A stretch of DNA of 47,798 bases from Bifidobacterium aerophilum. GTDB lineage: Bacteria; Actinomycetota; Actinomycetes; Actinomycetales; Bifidobacteriaceae. Position numbers and translations under genes: made by a program. The number at the start of each line of letters is the position of its first letter. Within the stretch, counting starts at the first letter, position 1. Under the pieces are notes generated by a model. It ran no database searches and had not been told where the DNA came from. It was given only the letters and a program-made list of their open reading frames with translations. The stretch is from positions 50,025 through 97,822 of the forward strand of contig NZ_WHZW01000014.1 of NCBI RefSeq assembly GCF_010667685.1. The letters run 5' to 3'. Shown piece after piece: positions 15,034 through 24,414 of the stretch.

Positions 15034-16662
15034 ATGAGTTTGGACACCCTGATCGAGACGCATGAACTCGGTTGGCGATATGCGCCGGTCGTCGATGGCG
15101 GCCGTCCCATAGACGGCCTCGGATCCGTCACCGTCACGATCCGGTCCGGCGAGTTCGTCGGCGTGGTCGGCCCGACAGGGGCCGGCAAGTCGACGCTGTG
15201 CATGGCCCTGACCGGCATCATCCCGAACCTTGCCGACGGCGAAATGACCGGTAGCGTACGCGTCGCCGGCATGGATACCGCAACCGTCGGCGTCGCCGAA
15301 CTGTCCTCCCGAATCGGCTACGTACAGCAGGATCCCGAATCCCAGTTGTTCTGCTCGTCCGTCGAGGACGAAATCGCGTTCCCGCTCGAAAACCGCGGCA
15401 TGGACCCGGCACTCATGGACTCGCGCATCGACGAGGTGCTGCGGCTGGTCGGCATGGAGGACTACCGCACCCGCATACCCACCAGCCTGTCCGGCGGGCA
15501 GATGCAACGCGTCGCGATCGCGGCGGCGCTCGCCGCCGACCCCGACATCCTGATCCTTGACGAGCCGACCGCAGCGCTCGATCCGGACGGACGACGCGAA
15601 GTGTTTGCCGCGCTCGATGCGCTCCGCCGCAACCGTGCACGGCATGACCTGACCGTCGTCATGGCCGAACAGGACACGTCGCATTTTCCCGGATGGGCCG
15701 ACCGCATCCTCGTACTCGATCACGGCAACCTGGCCGAACAGGGCGACGTCAGCCTGTTTTCCGAGCGCCGGGAACTGTTCGACCGGCTGGGCGTCGCGGT
15801 GCCCGACGACGTCGAACCGGACCTGCGCATCATCGCGGACGATGCGTCCACGCCATCGCGATCCGGCGACGAGCCGATCATCACGCTGGACCACGTCACC
15901 TACCGGTACGCGTCCGGCGGCCGTACCGATACGGCGCAACGTCCGCCGGCGCTGGACGACGTGACCTGCACGATCCCGCGCGGCGCGTTCGTCGGCCTGA
16001 TCGGACGCAACGGCTCCGGCAAGACCACCCTCGCCAGACACCTCAACGCACTGCTCACTCCCGTCAGCGGCCGGGTGACGGTGGACGGCCTCGACACGCG
16101 CAGGCACACCGTCGGCCAGATGGCCACGCACGTCGGCTTCGTCTTCCAAAACCCCGACCATCAGATCTTCTGCGCCACGACCCGCGAGGAAATCGGCTTC
16201 GGTCCGAAGGCGCTCGGACGGACGCCGCAACAGGTCGAGACCGCCGTCGACAAGGCGATGCGATTGTTCGGTCTTGAACGGTTCGCCGACGTCTCACCGG
16301 CCACGCTCGGCTATGGAGACCGCCGCGCCGTTGCGCTCGCCTCGGTGCTGGCGATGGATACGCCGGTTCTCGTGCTCGACGAGCCGACCGCCGGACTCGA
16401 CCGCAACCTGTCGACACGGTTCCTCGACACGGTAGCGGAATTGAACCGCGCCGGCACGACCGTCATCATGATCAGTCACGACATGGCCGCCGTCACCCGG
16501 TACTGCACGCACGTCATGCGCATGGACGACGGACGCCTCGCCGAATACGGCCGCCTTGACCGTACCGTCGCTCCATCCGATCATGACCATGCCCATATCC
16601 AGGATTCGCGCCATGATCCGACGCATGAGAACCACACGAAAGGGAATGACGATGGACGCTGA
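15034..16662 (+). CDS. Fused double ATPase of an ECF transporter (542 aa)
   Basis: Two ABC ATPase domains in one chain power the ECF importer. Domain 1 has GPTGAGKSTL (Walker A, about residue 45), the Q-loop YVQQDPESQLF, the signature LSGGQMQR and LILDEPTAALD (Walker B). Domain 2 has GRNGSGKTTL (about 325), FVFQNPDHQIF and LVLDEPTAGLD, but its signature reads TLGYGDRR rather than LSGGQ, so one of the two composite ATP sites looks degenerate. The start is MSLDTL at 15034, after a weak AGGATAG; the longer in-frame start extends into the terminator region. The 3' end overlaps the EcfT gene by 11 bp. Confidence 0.92.
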   Translation: MSLDTLIETHELGWRYAPVVDGGRPIDGLGSVTVTIRSGEFVGVVGPTGAGKSTLCMALTGIIPNLADGEMTGSVRVAGMDTATVGVAELSSRIGYVQQDPESQLFCSSVEDEIAFPLENRGMDPALMDSRIDEVLRLVGMEDYRTRIPTSLSGGQMQRVAIAAALAADPDILILDEPTAALDPDGRREVFAALDALRRNRARHDLTVVMAEQDTSHFPGWADRILVLDHGNLAEQGDVSLFSERRELFDRLGVAVPDDVEPDLRIIADDASTPSRSGDEPIITLDHVTYRYASGGRTDTAQRPPALDDVTCTIPRGAFVGLIGRNGSGKTTLARHLNALLTPVSGRVTVDGLDTRRHTVGQMATHVGFVFQNPDHQIFCATTREEIGFGPKALGRTPQQVETAVDKAMRLFGLERFADVSPATLGYGDRRAVALASVLAMDTPVLVLDEPTAGLDRNLSTRFLDTVAELNRAGTTVIMISHDMAAVTRYCTHVMRMDDGRLAEYGRLDRTVAPSDHDHAHIQDSRHDPTHENHTKGNDDGR

Positions 16663-17461
16663 CCTGTACGTGCCCGGCGACGGATGGCTGCACCGCGCCG
16701 ACCCGCGCGTCAAATTCGCGCTGTCGCTCGCCCTGCTGGTCATGTGCCTCATCTGGCGCAACTGGGCGTTCATGCTGTCGATGCTTGCTCTCGAACACAT
16801 CCTGCTTGCCACCGACCGCGTGCCGGCCGAACGCATCGCATGGGTATGGCGGACCCTCGCCATGCTCATCACGCTCATCGTCGTGCTCTGGCCGATCTTC
16901 GACCCGAGCGGAGGACATGAGATCTGGCGGTGGGGCATCCTTCGGCTCACGCGGGAGAACCTCGTCATGGCGGCCGTCATGGGACTGCGCATCCCGGCGC
17001 TCGGCTTCGCATGCTTCCTCACCCTGTTCACCACCAGCCAGCCACGCCTCATCCGCGGCCTCGTCGCCCTCGGCATGCCGTACCGCGCCGGCCTCACGCT
17101 CGCCACATCGTTGCGTTACATCCCGGTGTTCTTCCGCATCTTCCAATCCGTCTCGGCGGCGCAGCGGGCGCGCGGCCTCGACCTGAACGGCAGATCCGCC
17201 GTCGGGGGAGCGCACAATCCGTTCTCCGCGCTGGTCGCACGGTTCAAGTCGTATCTGCCGGTCATCGTGGCCGTGCTCATCCGCGCCTACCGCATGAGCC
17301 AAGGCGTCGGATGGGCGATGGAATCGCGCGGTCTCGGCATGCCCGGCGTCGCCCGCACCTATCGGGTGAGCCTGCGCATGCGCCCCGCCGACTGGCTGCT
17401 GCTCGCGCTGACCGTCGCCGGTGCGATCGGCGTGGCCGCGGCGATGATCATGATCGGATGA
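16652..17461 (+). CDS. ECF transporter transmembrane subunit EcfT (269 aa)
   Basis: EcfT couples the two ATPase domains to S components. The protein has several hydrophobic helices and the two conserved coupling motifs, QRARGLDLNG and MESRGLGMPG (Ala/Ser-Arg-Gly), that sit in the groove of the ATPases. The ATG at 16652 is preferred over that at 16646 because AAAGGG lies 7 nt upstream. The overlap with ecfA on one side and the Lrp gene on the other shows one translationally coupled operon. Confidence 0.92.
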   Translation: MDADLYVPGDGWLHRADPRVKFALSLALLVMCLIWRNWAFMLSMLALEHILLATDRVPAERIAWVWRTLAMLITLIVVLWPIFDPSGGHEIWRWGILRLTRENLVMAAVMGLRIPALGFACFLTLFTTSQPRLIRGLVALGMPYRAGLTLATSLRYIPVFFRIFQSVSAAQRARGLDLNGRSAVGGAHNPFSALVARFKSYLPVIVAVLIRAYRMSQGVGWAMESRGLGMPGVARTYRVSLRMRPADWLLLALTVAGAIGVAAAMIMIG

Positions 17462-18504
17462 ACATGGACATGACGAAAGAAGCAGAGTGCATGGACGCGA
17501 CGATCGACATCCGGCGGCGCGACCTCGAAGTCGTATCCGCATTGCAATTCGACGGCCGGATGCCGATGGCGGCGCTCGCCGAGCGGCTTGGCATCTCCGT
17601 ATACGCGGCCACCGAAAGCTATCGACGGCTCACCTCGGCCGGCGTGATGAGCGTGGTGCCGGTCGTCAACCCGTTGTCGTTAAGCGACTATTGCCAGGTG
17701 ATCGTCGGCCTGCGCATCAACGGCGAGCGCGGCGAGGCGATCGCACGGCTCAAGTCCATGCCGCAGGTCACCTATGTGGTGCGCGCGCTGGGCGATGCGG
17801 ACATCATCGCGGAGGCGGTCGTCTACACGAGCGCGGCGATGGATCGGTTCCTCAAATCCGATTTGCGACGGCTGCCCGGGCTGGAGCGCATGCAGGTGTT
17901 CTCCTGTGCGAAGCTGATCCTTGACGATCATAATGTCAGTGTGGTCAACCGCATGCTGAAGGCGTGCGGAGGGCGTGCGATGCTGGGCAAGCGCGATGCG
18001 AACGTCGGTGCGGACGTTCCGGTGACCGTGCTGGGGGAGAGGATGGCGGAAACGTTCAACGCGTTGCAGGAGGACGGTCGTGCCAGCTACGCGTCGATCG
18101 GCGCCAGTCTCGGTGTGACGCATGCCGCCGTGCGTGGCCGGGTGAAACGGCTTGAGGACGCCGGCGTGATGCGCGTCATGGCCACGGTCAGTCCGATGCG
18201 GCTCGGACGGTTCAGCCAGGCGTTCATCGGGTTGGCCGTCCGCCCGCCTTACGAGCTTGACGTCGAACGTCTGCTTGGCGTCGACGAGGTCACGTATGTG
18301 ATGAGCGGTGTCGGTCTTGGTGGCGCGGACTATCTGGTCGAGGCGATCGCCGATGACGATGACGCGTTGTGGCATGCGGTCGATCGTTCGATTCGTTCGT
18401 TGGACGGCGTCACGCAGATATGGTGGGCGACCACGGTCGGCGTCGAGAAGGAGAGTTACTGGCTCGAACCGCCTGTCGAGGCCGCCCGGCTCGCCGAAGG
18501 CTAG
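17458..18504 (+). CDS. Tandem Lrp/AsnC-type transcriptional regulator (348 aa)
   Basis: Two Lrp/AsnC units lie in one chain. Unit 1 has an HTH (RDLEVVSALQFDGRMPMAAL...LGISVYAATESYRRL) and a RAM-like ligand domain (QVIVGLRING...VRALGDADIIAEAV). Unit 2 repeats the plan, with its HTH at about 200-245 (ETFNALQEDGRASYASIGAS...) and RAM at about 265-330. Ordinary Lrp proteins are single units of about 150 residues. The ATG at 17458 overlaps the ecfT stop as ATGA, but 17470 or 17491 (MDATID) could be the true start. Its place in the ECF operon suggests control of the transported nutrient's genes; the ligand is unknown. Confidence 0.85.
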   Translation: MNMDMTKEAECMDATIDIRRRDLEVVSALQFDGRMPMAALAERLGISVYAATESYRRLTSAGVMSVVPVVNPLSLSDYCQVIVGLRINGERGEAIARLKSMPQVTYVVRALGDADIIAEAVVYTSAAMDRFLKSDLRRLPGLERMQVFSCAKLILDDHNVSVVNRMLKACGGRAMLGKRDANVGADVPVTVLGERMAETFNALQEDGRASYASIGASLGVTHAAVRGRVKRLEDAGVMRVMATVSPMRLGRFSQAFIGLAVRPPYELDVERLLGVDEVTYVMSGVGLGGADYLVEAIADDDDALWHAVDRSIRSLDGVTQIWWATTVGVEKESYWLEPPVEAARLAEG

Positions 18505-18529
18505 CGGCGGTGCGGACGGCCTCGAAGGT

Positions 18530-20317
18530 TCAGCTGTTGAGTTCCAGTTCGCCGAGCTTGTCGGTGAGCTTGATGTTTTCGCTGTAGTCGACCGGGCAGG
18601 CGATCACGTGCACGCCGCCGTCGGCCATCATCGCCGTTTCGATGGCGGGTTTCAGGTCGTCGGCCGACGTGACGAGATGGCCGTGCGCGCCGAAGCTTTC
18701 GGCCAGTTTCACGAAGTCGGGGTTTCTGAAGTCCACGTCGTCGTGATGTCCGTTGTGCAGGTCCATCTTCCATTTGATCAGGCCGTACGCCTCGTCCACC
18801 CACACGAGGATCACGATATGGCAGCCAAGCCGCACCGCCGTTTCGATCTCCTGCATGTTCATCATGAAGCTGCCGTCGCCCATCACCGCGAGCACCGGCC
18901 GGCCGCGTCGGGCCAGCGATGCGCCGACCGCGCCGGGCAGCGTCCAGCCCATCGTCGACAGGCTGTTGTCGATGATGCAGGTGTTCGGCAGATACGTCGG
19001 GTACAGGCGTGCCATCCACATCTTGAGCGCGCCCGTGTCCACGAGCGCCACGTCGCTGTCGTTCAGCGCCTTGCGCGTGTCGTAGACGATGCGCTGGGGC
19101 TTCATCGGGAACGATTCGTCGTCCTTGCAGGACTCGAATTCGTGCATGAGCAGGCCGCGGATGTCCGATTCGGCGTTCGAGAACGTGATGTCGCGTTCGC
19201 GCAGCGTGTCGATCAGCTGGGTGAGCGTGGCGTCGATGTCGGCCATGATGTTCAGCGTCGTCGTGTAATGCGCGTCCGTGTCCTCCACGAACGTGTTGAT
19301 GTGGATGATCTTCTTGTCGTTCTTCGGGTTGATCTTGACCGGGTCGAACTGCTGGATCGAAAAGCCGATCGCGATGATGAGGTCGGCGTCGTCGAACGCG
19401 AAGTTCTCGTAGTCGTGGCGCATGAAGCCGACCACGCCGAGCGCGTTGCGATGCCGGTCGGAGAACACGCCCTTGCCTTCGAACGTGGTGGCCACCGGCG
19501 CGTTGAGCTGCTCGGACAGGACGCGCAGCTGGTAGTCGGCGTGCGCGCGGCTCACGCCGTTGCCGGCGAGGATGATCGGATGCTTCGCCTTGGCGATGAT
19601 GTCGGCCGCGGCGTCGATGTCGGCCGGCGTCGGCACGGTGTGTACCTGCAGGGCGCGGCTGAGCGGCTCGGCGTCGGCCGGCGCGGCCTGTTCGGCGATA
19701 TCCTCGGGCAGGATGATGCAGGTCGCCGCCGGACGCTTGCGCTGGGCGAGCGCGAACCCCTTGCGCACGGTTTCGGTGACCGCATGGGGACTCAGGATCA
19801 TGTTCGTCCAGCGGGTGATCGGTCGGAACACCGACACGAGGTCGATGATCTGATGCGATTCCTTGTGGATGCGGCTGACGCTGCCCTGCGCGCACAGGGC
19901 GACCAGCGGCGTGTTGCTCGCGTTCGCGCACGCCACCGGCAGCGTGAGGTTCAGGGCGCCCGGGCCGAGCGTGGCGAGGCACACGCCGGGCTTGCCGGTC
20001 AGATGCGCGTAGGTGAGCGCCATGAAGCCGGCGCCCTGCTCGTGCCGCGTGACGACGAAGCGGATATGGCCGTCGCGTTCCAATGCCTCGATGAACGGGA
20101 TGTTCTCCTCGCCCGGGATGCCGAAGATCACATCGACGCCCTCCTGCACGAGGCATTGCACCATGAGATCGGCGACGTTGCGCTGATGATGGCGGTCGGT
20201 GTGCGGATGGGGCGCGGCCGCGGCGTCGTGGGATTGCGTGTCGCCGTTGCGGTCGAGTCCGTCGCGAAGGCGCGATTCGATGCGGGCGAACAATGATTCG
20301 TTATGCTGTTCTGTCAC
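18530..20317 (-). CDS. Acetolactate synthase, catabolic AlsS/BudB-like (595 aa)
   Basis: This ThDP enzyme condenses two pyruvates to 2-acetolactate. Visible features are the N-terminal GIPGEENIPFIEAL, the activating Glu in TRHEQGAGFMA, a central FAD/DHS-like domain (IIAKAKHPIILAGNGV) and the ThDP/Mg motif beginning GDGSFMMN and ending VWVDEAYG, where catabolic ALS usually reads VWVDNGYN or similar. The ending CPVDYSENIKL is typical of AlsS. No regulatory-subunit gene (ilvN/H) or acetolactate decarboxylase is adjacent. An unusual 45-residue leader rich in Asp and His (APHPHTDRHHQR) precedes the conserved part, so the true start may be internal. The gene converges with the Lrp gene, 25 bp away. 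Confidence 0.87.
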   Translation of the reverse strand: MTEQHNESLFARIESRLRDGLDRNGDTQSHDAAAAPHPHTDRHHQRNVADLMVQCLVQEGVDVIFGIPGEENIPFIEALERDGHIRFVVTRHEQGAGFMALTYAHLTGKPGVCLATLGPGALNLTLPVACANASNTPLVALCAQGSVSRIHKESHQIIDLVSVFRPITRWTNMILSPHAVTETVRKGFALAQRKRPAATCIILPEDIAEQAAPADAEPLSRALQVHTVPTPADIDAAADIIAKAKHPIILAGNGVSRAHADYQLRVLSEQLNAPVATTFEGKGVFSDRHRNALGVVGFMRHDYENFAFDDADLIIAIGFSIQQFDPVKINPKNDKKIIHINTFVEDTDAHYTTTLNIMADIDATLTQLIDTLRERDITFSNAESDIRGLLMHEFESCKDDESFPMKPQRIVYDTRKALNDSDVALVDTGALKMWMARLYPTYLPNTCIIDNSLSTMGWTLPGAVGASLARRGRPVLAVMGDGSFMMNMQEIETAVRLGCHIVILVWVDEAYGLIKWKMDLHNGHHDDVDFRNPDFVKLAESFGAHGHLVTSADDLKPAIETAMMADGGVHVIACPVDYSENIKLTDKLGELELNS

Positions 20318-20385
20318 GAGTTGACGAGTATAGCGGAGTGAATGATCGAACCGGTGTTACGGATGATATATGGACGTAACAATGC

Positions 20386-20597
20386 GGTGATTGAGGAGCG
20401 AATCCGGGAAGGACTCGGAGATTCGCCCCGTTGACGGATGCGTTTGCAGGGCGAGATTCCGGGGACTTCGGTAATCTGCCCCGCTGGAGCACCGTTATCC
20501 GAAGCCTAACGCCGATGATTTCCGGGATCTGCCCCGCTGGGACCATTGCCCGTGGAGCTTTTCGCCGACGATGTCCGGGGTCTGCCCCGCGGAAGGA
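20386..20597. repeat. Four diverged tandem repeats, 53-bp period
   Basis: The 9-mer rTCTGCCCC (first copy ATTCGCCCC) starts at 20421, 20474, 20527 and 20580, exactly 53 bp apart. Each copy is preceded by a CCGGG(G) block, so many copies can fold as CCGGG...CCCCG hairpins. Copies 3 and 4 agree best (CGCCGAyGAT-TCCGGG-TCTGCCCCGC). The array fills the gap between the divergent alsS-like and ABC-transporter genes. No coding frame is evident, and there is no spacer pattern of the CRISPR type. Confidence 0.75.
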
Positions 20598-20753
20598 CGT
20601 ATGACTGCGGCGCGATATGCAGGCGAGGGCGGTTCATCCTTGCGGATGACGTCGAGAGCGACATGTTTCCGCCTGCCGCACGATGTCGCCGACGGCCATC
20701 CTTCGCGAATATGGAACCATCATCCGATATCCGTCACGAGGAAACGAGGAATC

Positions 20754-21518
20754 ATGGAAGGCATGGTCAACCCGACCGCCATCGAGGCGATCGACCTGGT
20801 CAAGGACTATGGGCAGGGCGACACCGCCGTGCACGCGCTGCGCGGCGTCAACGTGCGTTTCGAACAAGGCAAATTCACGGCCATCATGGGCCCGTCCGGC
20901 TCCGGCAAATCCACGCTCATGCACACGCTCGCCGGACTCGACTCGGCCACGTCCGGCCGCATCGTGTTCGACGGCGCGGACATCACCAAGATGAACGACA
21001 ACCAGCTCACCCTGCTGCGTAGGCACAGGATCGGCTTCATCTTCCAAAGCTTCAACCTGCTGCCCATGTTCACCGCCGAACAGAACATCCTCATGCCGCT
21101 GACGCTCGCCAACGAGAAGCCGGACCGCCGTTGGTTCCGCCAGCTCGTCGAGACGCTCGGTCTCAAGGATCGGCTCGACCATCGACCGAACGAACTGTCC
21201 GGCGGTCAGCAGCAGCGCGTCGCCATCGCCCGCGCGCTGATCTCCAAGCCGGCCCTCGTGTTCGCCGACGAGCCGACCGGCAACCTCGACTCCGTCTCCA
21301 GCGCCGAAGTGCTGAGCTTCCTCAAGCGTTCGGTCAGGGAACTCGGCCAGACGATCATCATGGTCACGCACGACGCGGTGGCCGCCTCCTACGCCGACCG
21401 CGCGATCGTGTTCGCCGACGGACGCATCGTCGCCGACGTGCCGAACCCGAACGCCGAGCAGATGAACGAACTGCTCATGGCCGAACGCGAGCGCGCCACC
21501 CGCGCCGCCATCCGATAA
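20754..21518 (+). CDS. ABC exporter ATPase, MacB/LolD type (254 aa)
   Basis: This is the nucleotide-binding subunit partnering the FtsX-type permease that follows. It has Walker A GPSGSGKSTL (about residue 48), the Q-loop FQSFNLLP, the signature LSGGQQQRVAIARAL, Walker B LVFADEPTGNLD and the H-loop VTHD. TGNLD is typical of the MacB/LolD/peptide-exporter group. The ATG at 20754 follows GAGGAATC; an ATG nine bases on is an alternative. It is cotranscribed with the permease (13-bp gap). The two-component genes downstream suggest an antimicrobial-peptide sensing and export module, though they are convergent rather than in the operon. Confidence 0.93.
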   Translation: MEGMVNPTAIEAIDLVKDYGQGDTAVHALRGVNVRFEQGKFTAIMGPSGSGKSTLMHTLAGLDSATSGRIVFDGADITKMNDNQLTLLRRHRIGFIFQSFNLLPMFTAEQNILMPLTLANEKPDRRWFRQLVETLGLKDRLDHRPNELSGGQQQRVAIARALISKPALVFADEPTGNLDSVSSAEVLSFLKRSVRELGQTIIMVTHDAVAASYADRAIVFADGRIVADVPNPNAEQMNELLMAERERATRAAIR

Positions 21519-21531
21519 AAGGAATCCCATC

Positions 21532-24279
21532 ATGTTCTCCATCACGCTCAAACTCATGAAGAAAAGCGCGCGGATGCTTATTCCCGCGGGCATTGCGATC
21601 CTCATCGGCACCGCGTTCATCTGCGCCACGTTCCTGTTCTCCAACACCATGACCGACGCGCTCGGCCGCCAGCAGACCGGCAGCTATGGCGGCGCGAACA
21701 CCATCGTCACCATCGACTATGACGCGTTGAATTCCGCGACGGACGACGAGAAGAACGCCGTATATTCGACCGCCGTCAGCGACTTCCATCTCGACCAGGT
21801 GGCCGCGACCGACGGCGTCGACGGCGTGCGCGCCGACACGATGACCGACGTCACCGTCGTCAACGGCGACAAGAACGTCAGCGGCATCGCGCTCGGCACC
21901 GCCAAGGACGCGCGGCTGCTGCCGGTCGGTCTTGCGGACGGCGACCTTCCGGCCGACAACGGCGAGATCGCCCTGCCGAAATCCGTCGCCAAGCAGCTCG
22001 GCGTGACGATCGGCGACACGGTGACGCTCAGCTCGCGCAGCCTGCAGGAGGAAGCGTCGACCGTCGATGCCGCGGATGCGAAGGCAGCCGGCGATGTCAC
22101 GGCGCGCGTCGTCGGCCTGACCGACGATCCGAACGGCGTATATGGCTCCTACGGCGGCGCGTCCGTGATCTCGAACGACGTCATGGCCGCCCTGCAGGCC
22201 GTCGACGATTTCTCACAGGTACGCACCAGCCAGCTGTTCCTTGACCTCGCCGGCGGCGGCAACGGCGGCCGCGCCACTGACCCGGCCAAGACGCAGGCCA
22301 CTGCCGACAAGCTCGCCAAGCTCATGCCCAAGCACTATCGCATCCTTTCGCGAGAGGCCGCCAACCAGGAGGCCATCAAGTCGCTCAGCGTGGACGGCGG
22401 CACCGATATCACCACCACGTTCCTGCTGAGCTTCGGCGTGCTTGCCATGTTCGTCGCCGCGCTCGTCATCGCCAACACGTTCCAGGTGCTCGTCGCCCAG
22501 CGCCGCCGCACGCTCGCCCTGTTGCGCACCATCGGCGCGAAGAAAAGCCAGTTGTACGGCTCCGTCCTGTTCGAGGCCGGCGTGCTCGGTCTCGTCGCGT
22601 CCTTGCTCGGCGTGGTGCTCGGCTGCGCGCTGATCGGCGGATTGTGCGCGTCCGGACTCATGGCCTCGACCGGCATGGACGCGCGGTTCGTGGTCAGCTG
22701 GCAGGCGTTCGTCGTGCCGATCGCGTTCGGCATCGCCATGACCGTGCTCGCCTCGCTCGGCTCCGCACGCTCCGCGACGGCCGTCACGCCGCTTGAGGCG
22801 CTGCGCCCGATCGAACTGACCGACACGCGCCGCGCGGGAATCGTGCGCGGCATCATCTCCGTGCTGTTCATCGCGGCAGGACTGACGATGGCCGTGTTCG
22901 CCGCATGGCAGATGAGCCGGTCGATCGCCGGACACACGTCCATGATCACCGACGCGTATTCCACCGTGCTGCTCATGGCCATCGCCGGCTGCGCGTTCAT
23001 CTTCCTCGGCCTTGTCCTGTCCGCCGTGTTCTGGCTGCCGGTGCTCATGCGCGGCGTGGGCGCGCTCGTGGCTCTCGCCGGACCGTCCGCCAAGGTCGCG
23101 CACGCGAACATCCAGAAGAACCCGCGCCGTGTGGCCGCGACCGGCGCCGCGCTGCTGATCGGCGTCACGCTCGTGGCGACCATCGCGACCGGCGCGACAA
23201 GCGCCAAACAGACGATGGGGGAGGCGCTCGACAAGCGGTTCAGCGTCGACATGATCGCCGACGGCGCCGATATGACCGGCGCGCAGGCGGCCGAAGCGGC
23301 CAAAATCAAGGGCGTTGCGGCGTCCGTATACGCGCCGACCGTCATGAAGTACGCGACCGACAAGGACGGCAACGACCTGTCCGTGCTGCTCGTAGGGGTT
23401 CGTGACGCGGACGCGCTGCGTTCGGTGATGAAGGCCGATCTCAGGAACGTCGCGATCGGCGACGACACGGTGCTCATGCCGAAGTACGACGTGTTCACCG
23501 GCAAGACGATGGCCTTCGACGGCGGCACGGCGACGTTCGCGGACATGACGGGCGACTCCGGCGACGGCACCGGTATGGATGCGTCGGCCGAATCGACCGG
23601 CTCGACCGGCAAGACGATCACGCTCAAGCCGACGTACGTCGACTACCGGCGCGTGTCCGAAAACTACAATGCGGTCGCGTTCGTCAGCGCCGGGCGTTTC
23701 GAGAACGGCGACCTCACGGCCACCGGCCACATGATGCTCATGAAGATCGACGCGGCCGCCGCCGGCGTCTCTCTGAACGACGTGCTCACCGACGTGCAGC
23801 AGACGTTCACCGCCAGCTCCGGCGTGCACGTGACCGGGCCGATCGCCGAACGTTCGATGTGGGAGACCATGATCAACGGGCTGATGGCGTTGCTCGTCGG
23901 CCTGATCGCGGTCGCCGTGCTCATCGCGCTTGTCGGCGTGGCCAACACCTTGTCGTTGTCCGTGATCGAACGCACCCGCGAATCCGCGACCTTGCGCGCC
24001 ATCGGCATGACGCGCGGACAGCTGCGCCGCTCGCTCGCGGTCGAGGCGCTGCTGCTCTCGCTCGTCTCCGGCGTGGCCGGCGTGCTGCTCGGCACCGCGT
24101 TCGGCTGGCTCGGCTCCTACATGGTGTTCAGCCTGTACGGCGACGTGGTCTTCCCGTTCGACTGGGTCGGCAACGGCATCATGCTCGCCGTCGCGGCGAT
24201 CGCCGCGCTCATCGTCAGTGTCGCTCCGGCCCGCCGCGCCGTGAGCACGCCGCCGGTAGAAGCTCTCGCCGAAGCCTGA
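21532..24279 (+). CDS. FtsX-family ABC permease with two FtsX domains (915 aa)
   Basis: This membrane subunit of a MacB/BceB-like exporter has an N-terminal helix (residues about 14-35), a large extracellular domain, then three helices (from TTFLLSFGVLAMFVAALVIANTF, about 290-450) forming FtsX domain 1. A pair of helices follows near 450-510. A second extracellular domain precedes FtsX domain 2 at the C-terminus (MINGLMALLVGLIAVAVLIALVGVANTL, about 785-905). The cytoplasmic RTIGAKKSQLYG and RAIGMTRGQLRRS stretches are the coupling-helix regions. The size is typical for actinobacterial 10-helix permeases. AAAGGAAT precedes the ATG. Confidence 0.93.
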   Translation: MFSITLKLMKKSARMLIPAGIAILIGTAFICATFLFSNTMTDALGRQQTGSYGGANTIVTIDYDALNSATDDEKNAVYSTAVSDFHLDQVAATDGVDGVRADTMTDVTVVNGDKNVSGIALGTAKDARLLPVGLADGDLPADNGEIALPKSVAKQLGVTIGDTVTLSSRSLQEEASTVDAADAKAAGDVTARVVGLTDDPNGVYGSYGGASVISNDVMAALQAVDDFSQVRTSQLFLDLAGGGNGGRATDPAKTQATADKLAKLMPKHYRILSREAANQEAIKSLSVDGGTDITTTFLLSFGVLAMFVAALVIANTFQVLVAQRRRTLALLRTIGAKKSQLYGSVLFEAGVLGLVASLLGVVLGCALIGGLCASGLMASTGMDARFVVSWQAFVVPIAFGIAMTVLASLGSARSATAVTPLEALRPIELTDTRRAGIVRGIISVLFIAAGLTMAVFAAWQMSRSIAGHTSMITDAYSTVLLMAIAGCAFIFLGLVLSAVFWLPVLMRGVGALVALAGPSAKVAHANIQKNPRRVAATGAALLIGVTLVATIATGATSAKQTMGEALDKRFSVDMIADGADMTGAQAAEAAKIKGVAASVYAPTVMKYATDKDGNDLSVLLVGVRDADALRSVMKADLRNVAIGDDTVLMPKYDVFTGKTMAFDGGTATFADMTGDSGDGTGMDASAESTGSTGKTITLKPTYVDYRRVSENYNAVAFVSAGRFENGDLTATGHMMLMKIDAAAAGVSLNDVLTDVQQTFTASSGVHVTGPIAERSMWETMINGLMALLVGLIAVAVLIALVGVANTLSLSVIERTRESATLRAIGMTRGQLRRSLAVEALLLSLVSGVAGVLLGTAFGWLGSYMVFSLYGDVVFPFDWVGNGIMLAVAAIAALIVSVAPARRAVSTPPVEALAEA

Positions 24280-24323
24280 TTCCCGCCACCAAGCGCCCCT
24301 TCGGGGGAGCCGTCGACGAAGCT

Positions 24324-24375
24324 GACCGAGGGGTAGCCAGAAGGTTCAACCTTCCTGACTACCCCTCGGTCTTAT
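24324..24375. terminator. Nested bidirectional terminator
   Basis: GACCGAGGGGTAG (24324-24336) pairs exactly with CTACCCCTCGGTC (24359-24371), and within the loop AAGGTT-C-AACCTT forms a second stem. TTATC follows. It sits between the convergent permease and response-regulator genes. Confidence 0.8.
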
Positions 24376-24414
24376 CGCGTTCGACAGCTCCCTCAGCCGG
24401 GGAGCCGGGATGAT

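Noticed and set aside
20386..20597. CRISPR array
   Set aside because: Repeat units are diverged and contiguous, with no unique spacers of constant length, and no cas genes are present.
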